Assembly: GCA_965279735.1 (NCBI GenBank)
Contig: OZ257260.1
Coordinates: 3,410,001 to 3,474,000 of the forward strand
Source of the DNA: CAIUGU01 sp965279735
GTDB lineage: Bacteria; Pseudomonadota; Gammaproteobacteria; Steroidobacterales; Steroidobacteraceae
Length of the DNA: 64,000 nt
Direction of reading: 5' to 3'
A model generated the notes under the pieces. That model was given only the letters and a program-made list of their open reading frames with translations, did not search any database and was not told the origin of the DNA. The first letter of the stretch is position 1. Each line of letters opens with the position of its first letter. The position numbers and the translations under genes were made by a program. Below are positions 7,245-15,818 of the stretch, in pieces.

Positions 7245-7286
7245 TCGGGTACCGGCCGTTCGCCTGTTTGAATAGCCGATACCCGA
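7245..7286. terminator. Hairpin between convergent genes
   Basis: TCGGGTACCGGC (7245-7256) pairs with GCCGATACCCGA (7275-7286) apart from one internal mismatch, leaving an 18-nt loop. It lies between the plus-strand MOSC gene and the minus-strand heme-binding gene, where a bidirectional terminator is expected. There is no U tract on either side, so Rho-independent activity is uncertain. Confidence 0.4.
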
Positions 7287-7304
7287 CGAGAGAAGAAGGA
7301 ATTC

Positions 7305-7838
7305 CTACTTCAGCATCCCTGCGACCTTGTCGATGCCGGCCTGGGTGCAGACTTCGTCCTTGTCACCGCCGGGTGCGCCAGAGACCGAGATGGCGCCGAT
7401 GATTTCATTGCCCACCTTGAGCGGCAGTGCGCCGCGACGGGCAGTGCCAATCTTCGGATCAGCTTTGACTTCGGCATCCAGGGCGGTGTCGGTCTTCACC
7501 TTGTCCGCGATGTCACCGCTTGGAACCTTGTACTTTAGGGTCGTCCAAGTCTTGGTCAGGCCAATCATTTGCGTCCGCTCTGCAGCACCATCGCCGGACA
7601 GGATCACGACCGGGACGCCTGCGGAATCGACAACCGTGACGGTGGTCTTGTAACCATTCGTCGTGCAGACGGCCAAGGCAGTTTTGGCTGCTTCGATCGC
7701 GACGTCGAGAGCGGGGCCGCGGGCCCGTGGTGGTGCAGGCGGCAGAGCTCCCGGGGCAGGTGCCGGTGCCTGGGCCATGGATGACGCGGCTGCGGCGAGC
7801 GCAATCGCTGCGAGGGAAATACGGCTGAGACTTCGCAT
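7305..7838 (-). CDS. Secreted GlcG/HbpS-type heme-binding protein
   Basis: The 177-residue product starts with a clear signal peptide (MRSLSRISLAAIALAAAASSMAQA) followed by a proline/alanine linker and the GlcG/HbpS domain: LDVAIEAAKTALAVCTTNGY, VTVVDSAGVPVVILSGDGA and the C-terminal GALPLKVGNEIIGAISVSGAPG. HbpS relatives bind heme or its degradation products outside the membrane. ATG 7838 is chosen because the signal peptide begins there and AAGGA lies about 10 nt upstream. It is the only minus-strand gene in the first 18 kb. Confidence 0.87.
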   Translation of the reverse strand: MRSLSRISLAAIALAAAASSMAQAPAPAPGALPPAPPRARGPALDVAIEAAKTALAVCTTNGYKTTVTVVDSAGVPVVILSGDGAAERTQMIGLTKTWTTLKYKVPSGDIADKVKTDTALDAEVKADPKIGTARRGALPLKVGNEIIGAISVSGAPGGDKDEVCTQAGIDKVAGMLK

Positions 7839-8040
7839 TGGGGAGAGTCCTTCTGTTTCGGAATTGGGGGGAAGGCGATGGTACCGGACTTGGGTTGGAA
7901 AACCGTCTTTGAGACCGGATCGGTACCACGGGAGTTTCATTCAGCCAGCACCCGGTAGTGCAAATTCCACACCTATCCTCCCATAATCAAACGGGCGAGT
8001 AGCCTGGATGGCCACGCTCATCACCCCACGAAGAACCCAT

Positions 8041-8472
8041 ATGCAAATCACCGGACGTTGCCATTGCGGAAATACCACGTTCCTTTTTACGTGGGAGCCT
8101 GAAACGAAGGAAATACCCGCTCGCGCCTGTACCTGTTCGTTCTGCACCAAACACGGTGGCGTCTGGACGGCGTGCGCGACGGGTTCCCTCAGCGTCATCG
8201 TCAGCAATCCGTCGCTCGTATCCAGGTATACGTTCGGAACGAAAACCGCAGAATTTCATATCTGCTCCCGCTGCGGCATCGTGCCAGTGGTGACCAGCCG
8301 GGTTGAAGGACAGACGTATGCGGTCGTCAACGTGAATGCATTTGAAGGCGTGGACCCCGCGCTTCTTCGTCCCGTTTCGGCCTCCTTCGACAATGAAAGC
8401 GAAGACGTCCGGCTGGCGCGGCGCAAGAAGCATTGGATCGCCAATGTTGAATACCTGGATGGCGGCGTCTGA
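8041..8472 (+). CDS. GFA-family (glutathione-dependent formaldehyde-activating-like) protein
   Basis: The 143-residue protein has the GFA/CENP-V zinc-binding pattern: GRCHCGNTTF near the N-terminus, ACTCSFCTKHGG and CSRCGIVPV. These cysteines bind two zinc ions in Gfa; most family members are not actually formaldehyde-related. ATG 8041 is chosen so that the protein begins right before the first CxC motif; an in-frame ATG at 8008 is possible. The gene lies divergent from the GlcG-like gene and upstream of a small membrane-protein gene. Confidence 0.85.
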   Translation: MQITGRCHCGNTTFLFTWEPETKEIPARACTCSFCTKHGGVWTACATGSLSVIVSNPSLVSRYTFGTKTAEFHICSRCGIVPVVTSRVEGQTYAVVNVNAFEGVDPALLRPVSASFDNESEDVRLARRKKHWIANVEYLDGGV

Positions 8473-8498
8473 GGCTGCGATCAAGAAGCCCCGATCAA

Positions 8499-8918
8499 AT
8501 GATGCTCAAGACCCTTCGCGCCGGCTTCATTTACTTTGCGCTCGTGCTTGGCGCTGGTTTTGTACTCGGTGTCATCCGTGTTCCCTTTCTGGTTCCGCGC
8601 ATCGGAGAACGCTGGGCGGAACTGGCGGAAATGCCCATCATGGCAGCCGTCATCTTCTTCTCCGCCGGGTTCGTACTGCACCGATTTCCTGAAATTCGCT
8701 TACCTGGCCGGTCTTTGGCAGTAGGAATTCTGGCCTTGGCTCTCGCGGTGTGTGCAGAGCTCGGACTCGCCGTCGCGATCCAGAACCAGACATTGGCCGA
8801 CTATATCGGGAGCCGGGACAAAGTCTCTGGAGCGGTTTATCTCGTCATGCTGGTAGTGTTTGCCCTTATGCCAAGGCTTCGCTTGTCGAGGCAACAACAT
8901 CTTGTCGTGAAGCCCTGA
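8499..8918 (+). CDS. Small four-helix membrane protein
   Basis: The 139-residue product has four hydrophobic segments, beginning with an N-terminal FIYFALVLGAGFVLGVIRVP helix, and a charged PRLRLSRQQ tail. No enzyme motif is visible. The pattern IRVPFLVPRIGERWAELAEMPIM recurs, from memory, in unannotated proteobacterial membrane proteins. It follows the GFA-family gene by 26 nt and probably shares its transcript. Function is unknown. Confidence 0.75.
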   Translation: MMLKTLRAGFIYFALVLGAGFVLGVIRVPFLVPRIGERWAELAEMPIMAAVIFFSAGFVLHRFPEIRLPGRSLAVGILALALAVCAELGLAVAIQNQTLADYIGSRDKVSGAVYLVMLVVFALMPRLRLSRQQHLVVKP

Positions 8919-9008
8919 ATTTTTACGATCTCGAAACAGGGCGTGGCGGATAGTCTTGAAGGCAAATTCGTTGCTCTTGGGGCCGCACTTATCTAACCTT
9001 TCCGGCCC

Positions 9009-9611
9009 ATGAAAAAACTCATTATCGTCAGGCACGGACGTACGGCCAGCAATGCCGCTGCGGTGATTCAGGGACGGATCGACACGCCGCTGTCCGAAGC
9101 AGGAATACGGCAGTCCGAAGATCTTGCGGAAGTGCTCGCCCCCGAGAAAATCGACCTCATCATTTCGAGTCCATTGCTGCGTGCCCTCAAGACCGCGGAA
9201 ACGATCAATGGCACACGAGGTATCCCGCTTGTCGTCGACGACAACCTGCGTGAGCGGGCATACGGGGTTTTTGAAGGCGGGCCGAAGAAGTCATATGAAG
9301 AGGCGCTAGCCTCAAGTGGCATCCCGCGCTGGGAGTACACGCCTGAAGGGGGCGAAAGCATCCCCCAGGTCGCGGTTCGCTGCAAAAAAGTTCTTGCCGT
9401 GGCGGCCGCCTCTGCCGCAAACACCGTGCTGATCGCCGCGCATGATGCGGTGAATCGCAGCCTGATATTCACGTTGCTGGACCGGCCGTTCTCGGACTGG
9501 CTGACGATCGGGCAGAACAACTGCTGCATCAACGAATTCATTTTCAATGGGGACCACACCGTCGCCAGCTTTCTCCTGAACAGGACGGATCACCTGGCTG
9601 AATACGCCTGA
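9009..9611 (+). CDS. Histidine phosphatase family protein
   Basis: The 200-residue protein is a phosphoglycerate-mutase-like histidine phosphatase. The phosphoacceptor motif RHGRTASN is at residues 8-15, SPLLRALKTAETI supplies the second arginine, ERAYGVFEG the acid residue, and AAHDAVNRSL the second histidine. These enzymes hydrolyse phosphomonoesters by a phosphohistidine intermediate; members include CobC-like and broad-specificity phosphatases. The substrate is not predictable here and the neighbours give no pathway. Confidence 0.9.
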   Translation: MKKLIIVRHGRTASNAAAVIQGRIDTPLSEAGIRQSEDLAEVLAPEKIDLIISSPLLRALKTAETINGTRGIPLVVDDNLRERAYGVFEGGPKKSYEEALASSGIPRWEYTPEGGESIPQVAVRCKKVLAVAAASAANTVLIAAHDAVNRSLIFTLLDRPFSDWLTIGQNNCCINEFIFNGDHTVASFLLNRTDHLAEYA

Positions 9612-9710
9612 CAGGGACCCGCCAATTGGGACGTGCGTCGCGGCCCAATCAGGACTACCCTGCGGCTTCGCTGAACTGATGAGTCTCAACAAGAACGATC
9701 AGGAGGCCCC

Positions 9711-10169
9711 ATGACCACGCGTTTTCGACTGCTGTTCCTCGCGCTGCTCGCAATCGCCGTTCCCGCGGCACTTTTCTCCGCCGAGCCCGACCCTGCCGTG
9801 ATGAGCTTCAAGCTGCCGGGCGACCTCAAATGGGCTGACAATGCGGAGTATCCGGGGCTCGTAAGTGTGGTTTTGTATGGCGACCCCAACAAGCCGGGTC
9901 CCTATGCGGTCCGCAACCGCTTTGCTCCCGGCGTCATGTCACGCCCCCACTTCCATTCGACCGACCGCTTTGTCGTGGTCGTTTCGGGAACATGGTGGGT
10001 GGGCACTGGCGACAAGTTCGATCCGAACAGCACCAAGGCACTGCCGGTCGGGAGCATCGCTGTGCACAATGCTGGCAAGGTTCACTACGACGGGGCCAAG
10101 ACGGAAGCGTGCGAAGTCATCATCTACGGCATGGGTCCGGTCGTTTCGACGCGAGTCAGCGGGGACTGA
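9711..10169 (+). CDS. Secreted cupin-domain protein
   Basis: The 152-residue product begins with a signal peptide (to about residue 23) and continues with a single cupin barrel. The metal-binding motif 1 is visible as PHFHSTDRFVVVVSGTWW, with motif 2 around VGSIAVHNAGKVHYDGA. An AGGAGG at about 9700 gives a strong ribosome binding site for ATG 9711. It is probably periplasmic. Substrate or ligand is unknown. Confidence 0.85.
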   Translation: MTTRFRLLFLALLAIAVPAALFSAEPDPAVMSFKLPGDLKWADNAEYPGLVSVVLYGDPNKPGPYAVRNRFAPGVMSRPHFHSTDRFVVVVSGTWWVGTGDKFDPNSTKALPVGSIAVHNAGKVHYDGAKTEACEVIIYGMGPVVSTRVSGD

Positions 10170-10177
10170 GCCCACGG

Positions 10178-10864
10178 ATGCTGATGGAGACGGCACTTCC
10201 TCACTCCGCCGGCCCGGTTCCTGCGGGCGCGTTTGCGGACTGGCTGGTTCAAGCCCGTGAATCCTTGCGCGGCAATGGGGGAGCGGACGTTCCTTGCGGA
10301 GACTGTACGGGTTGTTGCACGTCGTCCTATCTCATCCAGGTGCGGCCGGAAGACAGGCAAGCACTCGCCAGCGTCCCGGCCGAACTGCTGGTTACCGCAC
10401 CAGGTTTTCCACCGGGCCACAAGGTGATGGTGTCGCGGCCAGACGGAACCTGCCCCATGCTGAGCAAGGGAAAGTGCTCCATCTACAGTCACCGACCACA
10501 AACCTGCCTCGATTATGACTGCCGTATTTTCGCTGCGGCCGGCATCGATGCGGGCGGCCCGGACAAGGAGGTCATCAACCGGCGAGTCCGGGAGTGGCAA
10601 TTCACTTATCACGCTGAAGTCGACAGGGCTGCGCACAGTGCGGTGCAGTCAGCGGCCGTTTTCATCAGGAAGATGAGCGCCGGATTCCCTGGTGCGAGAA
10701 GGCCGATGTCACCGACCGGCATCGCTGTGTTGGCCATCAAGGTCTACACCGTTTTCCTTGCGGCTGACCTTCACCAGAAGAGCGAGGCCGAAATCGCGAG
10801 TGAGGTAATGGAGGTCAGCCGGGAGTTTGACGAGAGTAACGTTACGCCCAGCGTGTCGGGGTAA
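10178..10864 (+). CDS. YkgJ-family cysteine-cluster protein
   Basis: The 228-residue protein carries the YkgJ-type Zn/Fe-chelating cysteine cluster: CGDCTGCC near residue 40, then CPMLSKGKCSIYSHRPQTCLDYDCR around residues 90-115 (shown in pieces). Family members are thought to bind a metal centre, but their function is uncharacterised. ATG 10178 lies 8 nt after the cupin stop, with ATG 10184 as alternative. The remaining C-terminal part is helical, without a recognisable domain. Confidence 0.8.
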   Translation: MLMETALPHSAGPVPAGAFADWLVQARESLRGNGGADVPCGDCTGCCTSSYLIQVRPEDRQALASVPAELLVTAPGFPPGHKVMVSRPDGTCPMLSKGKCSIYSHRPQTCLDYDCRIFAAAGIDAGGPDKEVINRRVREWQFTYHAEVDRAAHSAVQSAAVFIRKMSAGFPGARRPMSPTGIAVLAIKVYTVFLAADLHQKSEAEIASEVMEVSREFDESNVTPSVSG

Positions 10865-10893
10865 TCCGGCTGGACGCAATAAAAGGAATCCGA

Positions 10894-11580
10894 GTGCAAT
10901 CCCGCAGGATGATCATTGTCGGTGGCTTGAGCTTCATCGTGGGGGCATTGGCATTCGTAGCAGTGTTCAGCTATCTGGCGGCGAACTTTGACTACCCCGG
11001 GATTCTGGAGGGGAGCGCTGCAGAGGTGCTGCCGCGACTGAGGGCGGGCGGTTCGACCATGCGAGCGGTATGGGCGATTTATGCGTTCCTGCCGCTGTTT
11101 CTGGTGCCCGGTGCGGCCGGAGCTTATTTCGCTTGTCCCCAGAGAAAGGGTCGTATGACCCTCGCGCTCATCGTTGCGTCGATTGGCGCTCTGGCCATGT
11201 GTCTCGGCCTCATGCGCTGGCCCAGCATCCACTGGGCATTGGCTGAGGTATATCAATCATCGGGCGCTGAAGTGCAGACGAGCCTCGCGGCTGTCTTCAA
11301 TGGGCTCAACCTCTATCTCGGCAACTACATCGGCGAGTTCCTGGGTGAAATCTGTCTTGCCACTTTCTTCGTTCTCACGGGGATGTCGCAACTCAACGAA
11401 GCTGGTTCTCCCAGGTGGCTGGGGTGGGGTGGAATCGTGTTCGGCGTGCTGTTCGTCATTGGAGCGTTCAGGAACGTTCTCTCCGCGGTGCAGCCCGTCG
11501 CCGACATCAACAACACATTGCTGCCGCTGTGGATGATCATCCTGGGCGTGGCGCTGGTTTGGCGTTCCAGAAAGGCATGA
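10894..11580 (+). CDS. DUF4386-like membrane protein
   Basis: The 228-residue product has six or so hydrophobic helices and follows the DUF4386 pattern: FDYPGIL after the first helix, LRAGGS, an LMRWPSIHWALAEVY segment, and YLGNYIGEFLGE before the fifth helix. A GTG start at 10894 is supported by AAGGAA about 6 nt upstream; ATG 10909 is the alternative. Function of the family is unknown. Neighbours (YkgJ upstream, epimerase downstream) suggest no pathway. Confidence 0.75.
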   Translation: MQSRRMIIVGGLSFIVGALAFVAVFSYLAANFDYPGILEGSAAEVLPRLRAGGSTMRAVWAIYAFLPLFLVPGAAGAYFACPQRKGRMTLALIVASIGALAMCLGLMRWPSIHWALAEVYQSSGAEVQTSLAAVFNGLNLYLGNYIGEFLGEICLATFFVLTGMSQLNEAGSPRWLGWGGIVFGVLFVIGAFRNVLSAVQPVADINNTLLPLWMIILGVALVWRSRKA

Positions 11581-11647
11581 TTCATCGAGAAGGCTTTCGT
11601 GCGATCATCGCGCCGGCTGGCGATTCACATAACCATCGCGATTAAAG

Positions 11648-12403
11648 ATGTCGAACGCGCAGAACCGGACAGTACTGGTTGCAGGAGCGAGTGGAGTCAT
11701 TGGCCGCAGGCTATGCACTCTGCTGATTGCGGATGGCTGGCGTGTGGTCGGGATCACTCGCTTCGAGGACAAGGCCGCGAAGCTGGGTTCGCTGGGTGTG
11801 GAGCCCGTGGTCGTGGATGTATTCGATGCCAGAAAACTGGGTGCTGCGGTCAGTGCGGCACAGCCTGCAGTCATCGTGCATCAGCTGACAGACCTGCCTC
11901 CTGCCCTGGATCCGGGAAAGATGGCGACCGCGCGAGTGCGCAACGCCCATATCCGCGACATCGGCACCCGTAACCTCCTGACGGCTGCCCTTGCGGCAGG
12001 CACCAAACGATTCGTTGCGCAGAGTGTTTCCTTCGCCTACGCACCGGGACCGATGCCTTACCGCGAAGACTGGCCGTTGAATGCGGGGACGCTGGACGGT
12101 GCGAGCGGCGTGACAGCGCGAGGTGTTGTCGGTCTTGAGCGCCAGGTATTGGCTGCTGCGCTGACCGGCGTGGTGCTGCGATATGGGAAGTTGTATGGAC
12201 CGGACACCGGGTTCGACGTCGCGTTGAAAGGAGGCCCAGTGCATGTCGACGCTGCGGCCGATGCAGCGCGACGCGCCGCTTCCCGCGGCAGTGCAGGCGC
12301 GTACAACATTGCAGAGGAAGATGGCGCCGTTTCGAGCCGCAAGGCCGCGGCCGAACTCGACTGGCGCGCGGATTTCCGCATGCCGGCCGCCAGCGCTGGT
12401 TGA
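11648..12403 (+). CDS. NAD(P)-dependent epimerase/dehydratase (extended SDR)
   Basis: The 251-residue protein has the extended-SDR Rossmann motif GASGVIGRRL at residues 13-22 and a conserved HQLTDLPPAL segment. The catalytic Tyr-x3-Lys is not clearly present: the region around FAYAPGPMPYREDWPLN lacks a matching lysine, so this may be an atypical SDR or an NAD-binding regulatory protein. It is shorter than typical 300-residue epimerases because the C-terminal substrate domain is reduced. Sugar nucleotide activity should not be assumed. Confidence 0.82.
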   Translation: MSNAQNRTVLVAGASGVIGRRLCTLLIADGWRVVGITRFEDKAAKLGSLGVEPVVVDVFDARKLGAAVSAAQPAVIVHQLTDLPPALDPGKMATARVRNAHIRDIGTRNLLTAALAAGTKRFVAQSVSFAYAPGPMPYREDWPLNAGTLDGASGVTARGVVGLERQVLAAALTGVVLRYGKLYGPDTGFDVALKGGPVHVDAAADAARRAASRGSAGAYNIAEEDGAVSSRKAAAELDWRADFRMPAASAG

Positions 12404-12456
12404 TCGGGTATTCGCGTCCTGTCCTGTGACAGGTGGCGAATGAAGAGGAGACTCCC

Positions 12457-12924
12457 ATGCGATCCATGCTCTTCGCATCACTGACATTGCTGGCACTGCT
12501 CTCAGGGTGCGGGGATCAGCGGGCAATGCTTTCCGCCGATGCAGCACGCCAGCAGGTCATGGACACGGAGAAAGCTTTCGCGAAAACCATGGCCGATCGC
12601 GATGCCGTCGCCTTTGCATCGTTCCTTTCCGAAGAAGCCATTTTCATGTCGGGCGAGACTCCATTACGTGGCAGGCAGGCGATTTCGGAAGGCTGGGCAC
12701 CGTTCTATGCCGGTCCAGCCGCTCCATTTTCGTGGGAGCCGGAAGACGTGGAAGTCCTGACGTCCGGCGATCTGGCGCTGAGTTCCGGACCCGTCCGGGA
12801 TCCGCAGGGCAAGGTCGTCGCCCGCTTCACCTCCATCTGGCGTCGGGAAGCGTCGGGTGCGTGGCGAATTGTTTTCGACAAGGGCAGTGATGTCTGCAGA
12901 TGCGGAGCGCTGGCCTCAGGATAA
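12457..12924 (+). CDS. DUF4440 / SnoaL-like lipoprotein
   Basis: The 155-residue product begins with a lipoprotein signal peptide ending in the lipobox LSGC (residues 15-18), followed by an NTF2/SnoaL-like domain: EKAFAKTMADRDAVAFASFL, GRQAISEGW and a C-terminal RFTSIWRREASGAWRIVFDKG. It is predicted to be membrane-anchored on the periplasmic side. GAGGAG about 6 nt upstream supports ATG 12457. Substrate is unknown. It overlaps a possible upstream start of the next gene. Confidence 0.85.
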   Translation: MRSMLFASLTLLALLSGCGDQRAMLSADAARQQVMDTEKAFAKTMADRDAVAFASFLSEEAIFMSGETPLRGRQAISEGWAPFYAGPAAPFSWEPEDVEVLTSGDLALSSGPVRDPQGKVVARFTSIWRREASGAWRIVFDKGSDVCRCGALASG

Positions 12925-12928
12925 ATTC

Positions 12929-13273
12929 ATGTACGAGCGCAGAACCCAGCGGCCCATCTCCCGACCGCGCTTCATGCGGCGAGTGGCATTGCATGCGGCT
13001 ATCGCCGTAGCAGTCATGGTGGCTTCGCTTGCAATCGGCATGACCGGCTATGAGCACTGGGAACATCTGGCCTGGCGCGATGCGTTCCTGAACTCCGCGA
13101 TGCTGCTCGGCGGAATGGGGCCCGTGAATCCTCCGGTAACCGATCCCGGCAAGCTGTTTGCCGGCTTCTATGCCCTGTACTCGGGGCTCGTCTTCCTGCT
13201 GATCGTTGGCCTGGTCTTTACGCCCATCGTGCATCGCGTGCTGCACCGGTTCCACTGGGACCAGGACAAGTAG
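12929..13273 (+). CDS. Two-helix membrane protein with pore-loop-like segment
   Basis: The 114-residue protein has two hydrophobic helices separated by a re-entrant-looking segment WRDAFLNSAMLLGGMGPV. That arrangement, helix, short helix, glycine-rich turn, helix, recalls half of a two-transmembrane cation channel, although no TVGYG filter is present. The N-terminus is arginine-rich and the C-terminus ends in PIVHRVLHRFHW. It belongs to a widespread but unannotated proteobacterial family as I recall it. ATG 12929 is preferred; ATG 12890 would overlap the upstream gene. Confidence 0.7.
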   Translation: MYERRTQRPISRPRFMRRVALHAAIAVAVMVASLAIGMTGYEHWEHLAWRDAFLNSAMLLGGMGPVNPPVTDPGKLFAGFYALYSGLVFLLIVGLVFTPIVHRVLHRFHWDQDK

Positions 13274-13277
13274 TCGG

Positions 13278-13790
13278 ATGCGCGGGCGCATTGAACTCGA
13301 GCGGCCGACCATGTTGCGCGAACGAGAATTCGTGGCCGCGGTTCTCCTGAGTCGAAAGCTGCATCGGGGATTAGTTGCGCCACCGGATACGCCGGATAAG
13401 TATCGGGATTTCCTGAACACCCTGCGCACTGGCACTCGCGAAAGTTTTTTCGTCAACGTGATCGCGTCAGACGCTCTCGCTGGCGTCATCAATGTGAGCG
13501 AGATCGTGCGTGGCTCATTTCAGTCTGCATATCTCGGCTACTACGCGCTGGAACCGTATGCCGGTACCGGGCATTTGCGTGAAGGCCTGCAAAAGGTCAT
13601 TGCCCATGCGTTCGGAAAGCTCAAGTTGCATCGTCTGGAAGCGAATATCCAGCCCACAAACGAAAGATCCATCGCGCTGGTAAAAAGCCTCGGCTTCAGG
13701 CTTGAGGGCTATTCGCTCCGCTATCTCAAGATCGCCGGACGGTGGCGGGATCATGAAAGGTGGGCTTTGCTGGCAGACGACAGTAGTTGA
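13278..13790 (+). CDS. GNAT acetyltransferase, RimJ/RimL type
   Basis: The 170-residue protein resembles ribosomal-protein-alanine acetyltransferases: LERPTMLREREFVAAVLLSR at the N-terminus, INVSEIVRGSFQSAYLGYY in the middle, and HRLEANIQPTNERSIALV with LGFRLEGYSLRYLKI at the C-terminus. RimJ-type enzymes acetylate the N-terminus of proteins or small amines. ATG 13278 lies 5 nt after the preceding stop. Specific substrate is not predictable. Confidence 0.88.
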   Translation: MRGRIELERPTMLREREFVAAVLLSRKLHRGLVAPPDTPDKYRDFLNTLRTGTRESFFVNVIASDALAGVINVSEIVRGSFQSAYLGYYALEPYAGTGHLREGLQKVIAHAFGKLKLHRLEANIQPTNERSIALVKSLGFRLEGYSLRYLKIAGRWRDHERWALLADDSS

Positions 13791-13932
13791 CCAGATACCC
13801 GCGATTCCCCATTCAATTGTTCTGTCGGGCGGACTTACACCTGAACATTTCCTGGTTGCGATCGACCGGAACCAGGCCGGCCCGGTCCGTTCAAGTCATT
13901 GATGCCCGGTCCATGAGAATGCGCGGGCATGG

Positions 13933-15009
13933 ATGTTGCTCCCTTCAGAAGCAATGCGTTTCGTTCCAGCTCCCGATGTCTGCACCCGTCCCGCCGCCAG
14001 AAAGTCGTTGCGATTATGTCTGCTGGGCGCTCTTGCCCTGGCAGCAAGCAGTGCGTTGGCGGGCGCAGCCCAGGCAGAACAATCGGGCTTCGACCTGACG
14101 CTCGAAAAAGCCATTGAGCTGCATGAGGCGGGTGGTTTCGAGGCGGCTATCCAGATATATCAAAGCCTGCAGGAAGACCAGCCAAACGATGCGCACCTGC
14201 TGTATGAGCTGGCGAAATCTTCGCAGGCCGCAAACAATCTTCCGGGCTGCGTCGATTCCGCGCGCCGAAGTTCCGCCCAGGAATCGCAATATCAGGCAGC
14301 GGCTTTCAGCGTGCTGGCTCAGTGCGAGCGCGAAGCCGGATCAACCGGGCAGTCTCTGTCGACCTACGTCACCGCACTCGAGCTGCATCCGGACAATCCG
14401 TCGCTGCGTTTCGACTATGGATTGGCATTGCAGATTGAGGGCGCTGCGGATCTCGCCGACGCGCAGTTCGCACTCGCGCTTGAGGGGGCAGCAGAACAAC
14501 CGTCCCTGTATCTTGCTTACGGCAATCACATCAGTGCGGCCAGCGAAGCAGGCGGGTTGCTGATGAACCTGCGTTACATCATGGCTGCGCCGCAGTCGCA
14601 GCTGGCGGTGGGGGCTGCCGAACAGATCCTGGCAATGCTGGACGCCTCTCCTGCAAGTACAGCGGATCGGCCCGTCAATGCATTCGACGCGGCCTTCCTT
14701 GAAGCCAAGCTCGCAACTCAGCCCACGAAAGGTGAGGCGGTTTCGGATGCCGATCGACTCAACCGTTTCCTGCAGCAGTTTGTCCTCAATACGATGAATG
14801 CAGCCAGCCCTGAGTTGACTGATACTCTGCTCTGGACCTGCGCAATGGAACCGATGCTCGCGATGGCCGAGCATGATGTGCTCGATACCTACCTGTACTT
14901 TGTGGGGGCACTGGCCCGGACCGAGGGCAGTCCCGAATGGCTGAGCGCCCATCGCCAGAAGTTCGAACGCCTGGTCGAGTACCTGGCCCGAACCGATACG
15001 AAGTCCTGA
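13933..15009 (+). CDS. Secreted tetratricopeptide-repeat protein
   Basis: The 358-residue product has an unusual N-terminus of about 25 residues, then a hydrophobic signal-like stretch (LRLCLLGALALAASSALAGAAQA) and several TPR units: EAIQ-type helices around residues 55-90, then YVTALELHPDNPSLRFDYGLALQ and DAQFALALEGAAEQPSLYLAYG. TPRs mediate protein-protein contacts; this protein likely sits in the periplasm or is anchored. It begins a run of genes of unknown function extending to 18364. Start at ATG 13933 is uncertain; ATG 13957 is also in frame. Confidence 0.75.
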   Translation: MLLPSEAMRFVPAPDVCTRPAARKSLRLCLLGALALAASSALAGAAQAEQSGFDLTLEKAIELHEAGGFEAAIQIYQSLQEDQPNDAHLLYELAKSSQAANNLPGCVDSARRSSAQESQYQAAAFSVLAQCEREAGSTGQSLSTYVTALELHPDNPSLRFDYGLALQIEGAADLADAQFALALEGAAEQPSLYLAYGNHISAASEAGGLLMNLRYIMAAPQSQLAVGAAEQILAMLDASPASTADRPVNAFDAAFLEAKLATQPTKGEAVSDADRLNRFLQQFVLNTMNAASPELTDTLLWTCAMEPMLAMAEHDVLDTYLYFVGALARTEGSPEWLSAHRQKFERLVEYLARTDTKS

Positions 15010-15099
15010 GCGGGCGGGTTCTTTCGTCCCCGGCGAATCACGTACACTCCTGCTCATCGAGCGCCGCGGCGACAGCGGCAAAGAGGAGGCTGATCAGCA

Positions 15100-15564
15100 A
15101 TGCGATTCTCCGGGCACCCTGGTCTGGCCGTGCTGCTGTGCGCATTGCCCTGGTCGATATCCCATGCGGCCGAAGGGCAGACAAAGGCCCCCGTTGTACT
15201 GCGCTATGCGGGTAACGATCTGGTAGGGCTCGCACTGTCTGTCGCCCTGCATGAAGAGCTGGATCTTTCGTCCACGTTGCGGCCGCAAACACCGGATATC
15301 GTTACCCCCAGGATCGTGCTGATCGTCGCGACCGTCGATGGCAGCGTCGAAGATCCCGAAAAGCAGACTGCCGCCTCGATCAACATCGTCTACGACGCCG
15401 ACACGCTGCCTCTCAATGGCTATCTGGTCGCCGGGCTGGTGCAGGTGTGCGGTCTGGCGCGAACCCACGAATGTGCGCGCGAAATCCTCGATGCCGTCGA
15501 CGGGGCGGTGGCGAAACTGCAAACAGACAATCCCGACCTCTGGCTTTCCCTGCAACCGCAATGA
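15100..15564 (+). CDS. Small secreted protein of unknown function
   Basis: The 154-residue product has a signal peptide (to about residue 23, ISHAA) and then a globular domain with LRYAGNDLVGLALSVALHEEL and an ASINIVYDADTLPLNGY segment. I recognise no family. AGGAGG at 15084-15089 lies 10 nt upstream of the ATG. It overlaps the next membrane-protein gene by ATGA (15561-15564). It lies between the TPR gene and membrane-protein genes, suggesting a periplasmic component of the same locus. Confidence 0.7.
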   Translation: MRFSGHPGLAVLLCALPWSISHAAEGQTKAPVVLRYAGNDLVGLALSVALHEELDLSSTLRPQTPDIVTPRIVLIVATVDGSVEDPEKQTAASINIVYDADTLPLNGYLVAGLVQVCGLARTHECAREILDAVDGAVAKLQTDNPDLWLSLQPQ

Positions 15565-15818
15565 TGGCTCCTCGTGAACTGTCCACGGTCGAACAGTCAG
15601 CCGCTGCGCGGCGGGCGCGGTATCTTTTTTACGTGCTGGGCGGATGCTTCGTATTGCTCGCACTGGCCTGCGATCTCATGCCCCAGCTCGTAAGCGTCGT
15701 GCCCGCACATGCGGCGAAAGGCTGCGCGTTGCTGGCAATCGTATTTCTCGGGCTGGGCCGTTTTGCATCCGATCGCTGGGTGCGGCGCTGCGCCGGCCTC
15801 ATCACGGGGTGGCCCTGA
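15561..15818 (+). CDS. Small two-helix membrane protein
   Basis: The 85-residue protein has two hydrophobic helices (YLFYVLGGCFVLLALACDLM and a second around KGCALLAIVFLGLGRF), and a basic N-terminus. It is joined to both neighbours by overlapping codons: ATGA at 15561 with the secreted protein and TGATG at 15818 with the DUF2238 gene. Function is unknown. Such tight coupling argues that the products act together or are needed in equal amounts. Confidence 0.7.
   Translation: MMAPRELSTVEQSAAARRARYLFYVLGGCFVLLALACDLMPQLVSVVPAHAAKGCALLAIVFLGLGRFASDRWVRRCAGLITGWP

Noticed and set aside
11648..12403. UDP-sugar epimerase with defined function
   Set aside because: The Rossmann motif is clear, but the catalytic Tyr-x3-Lys is not, so a specific reaction cannot be claimed.
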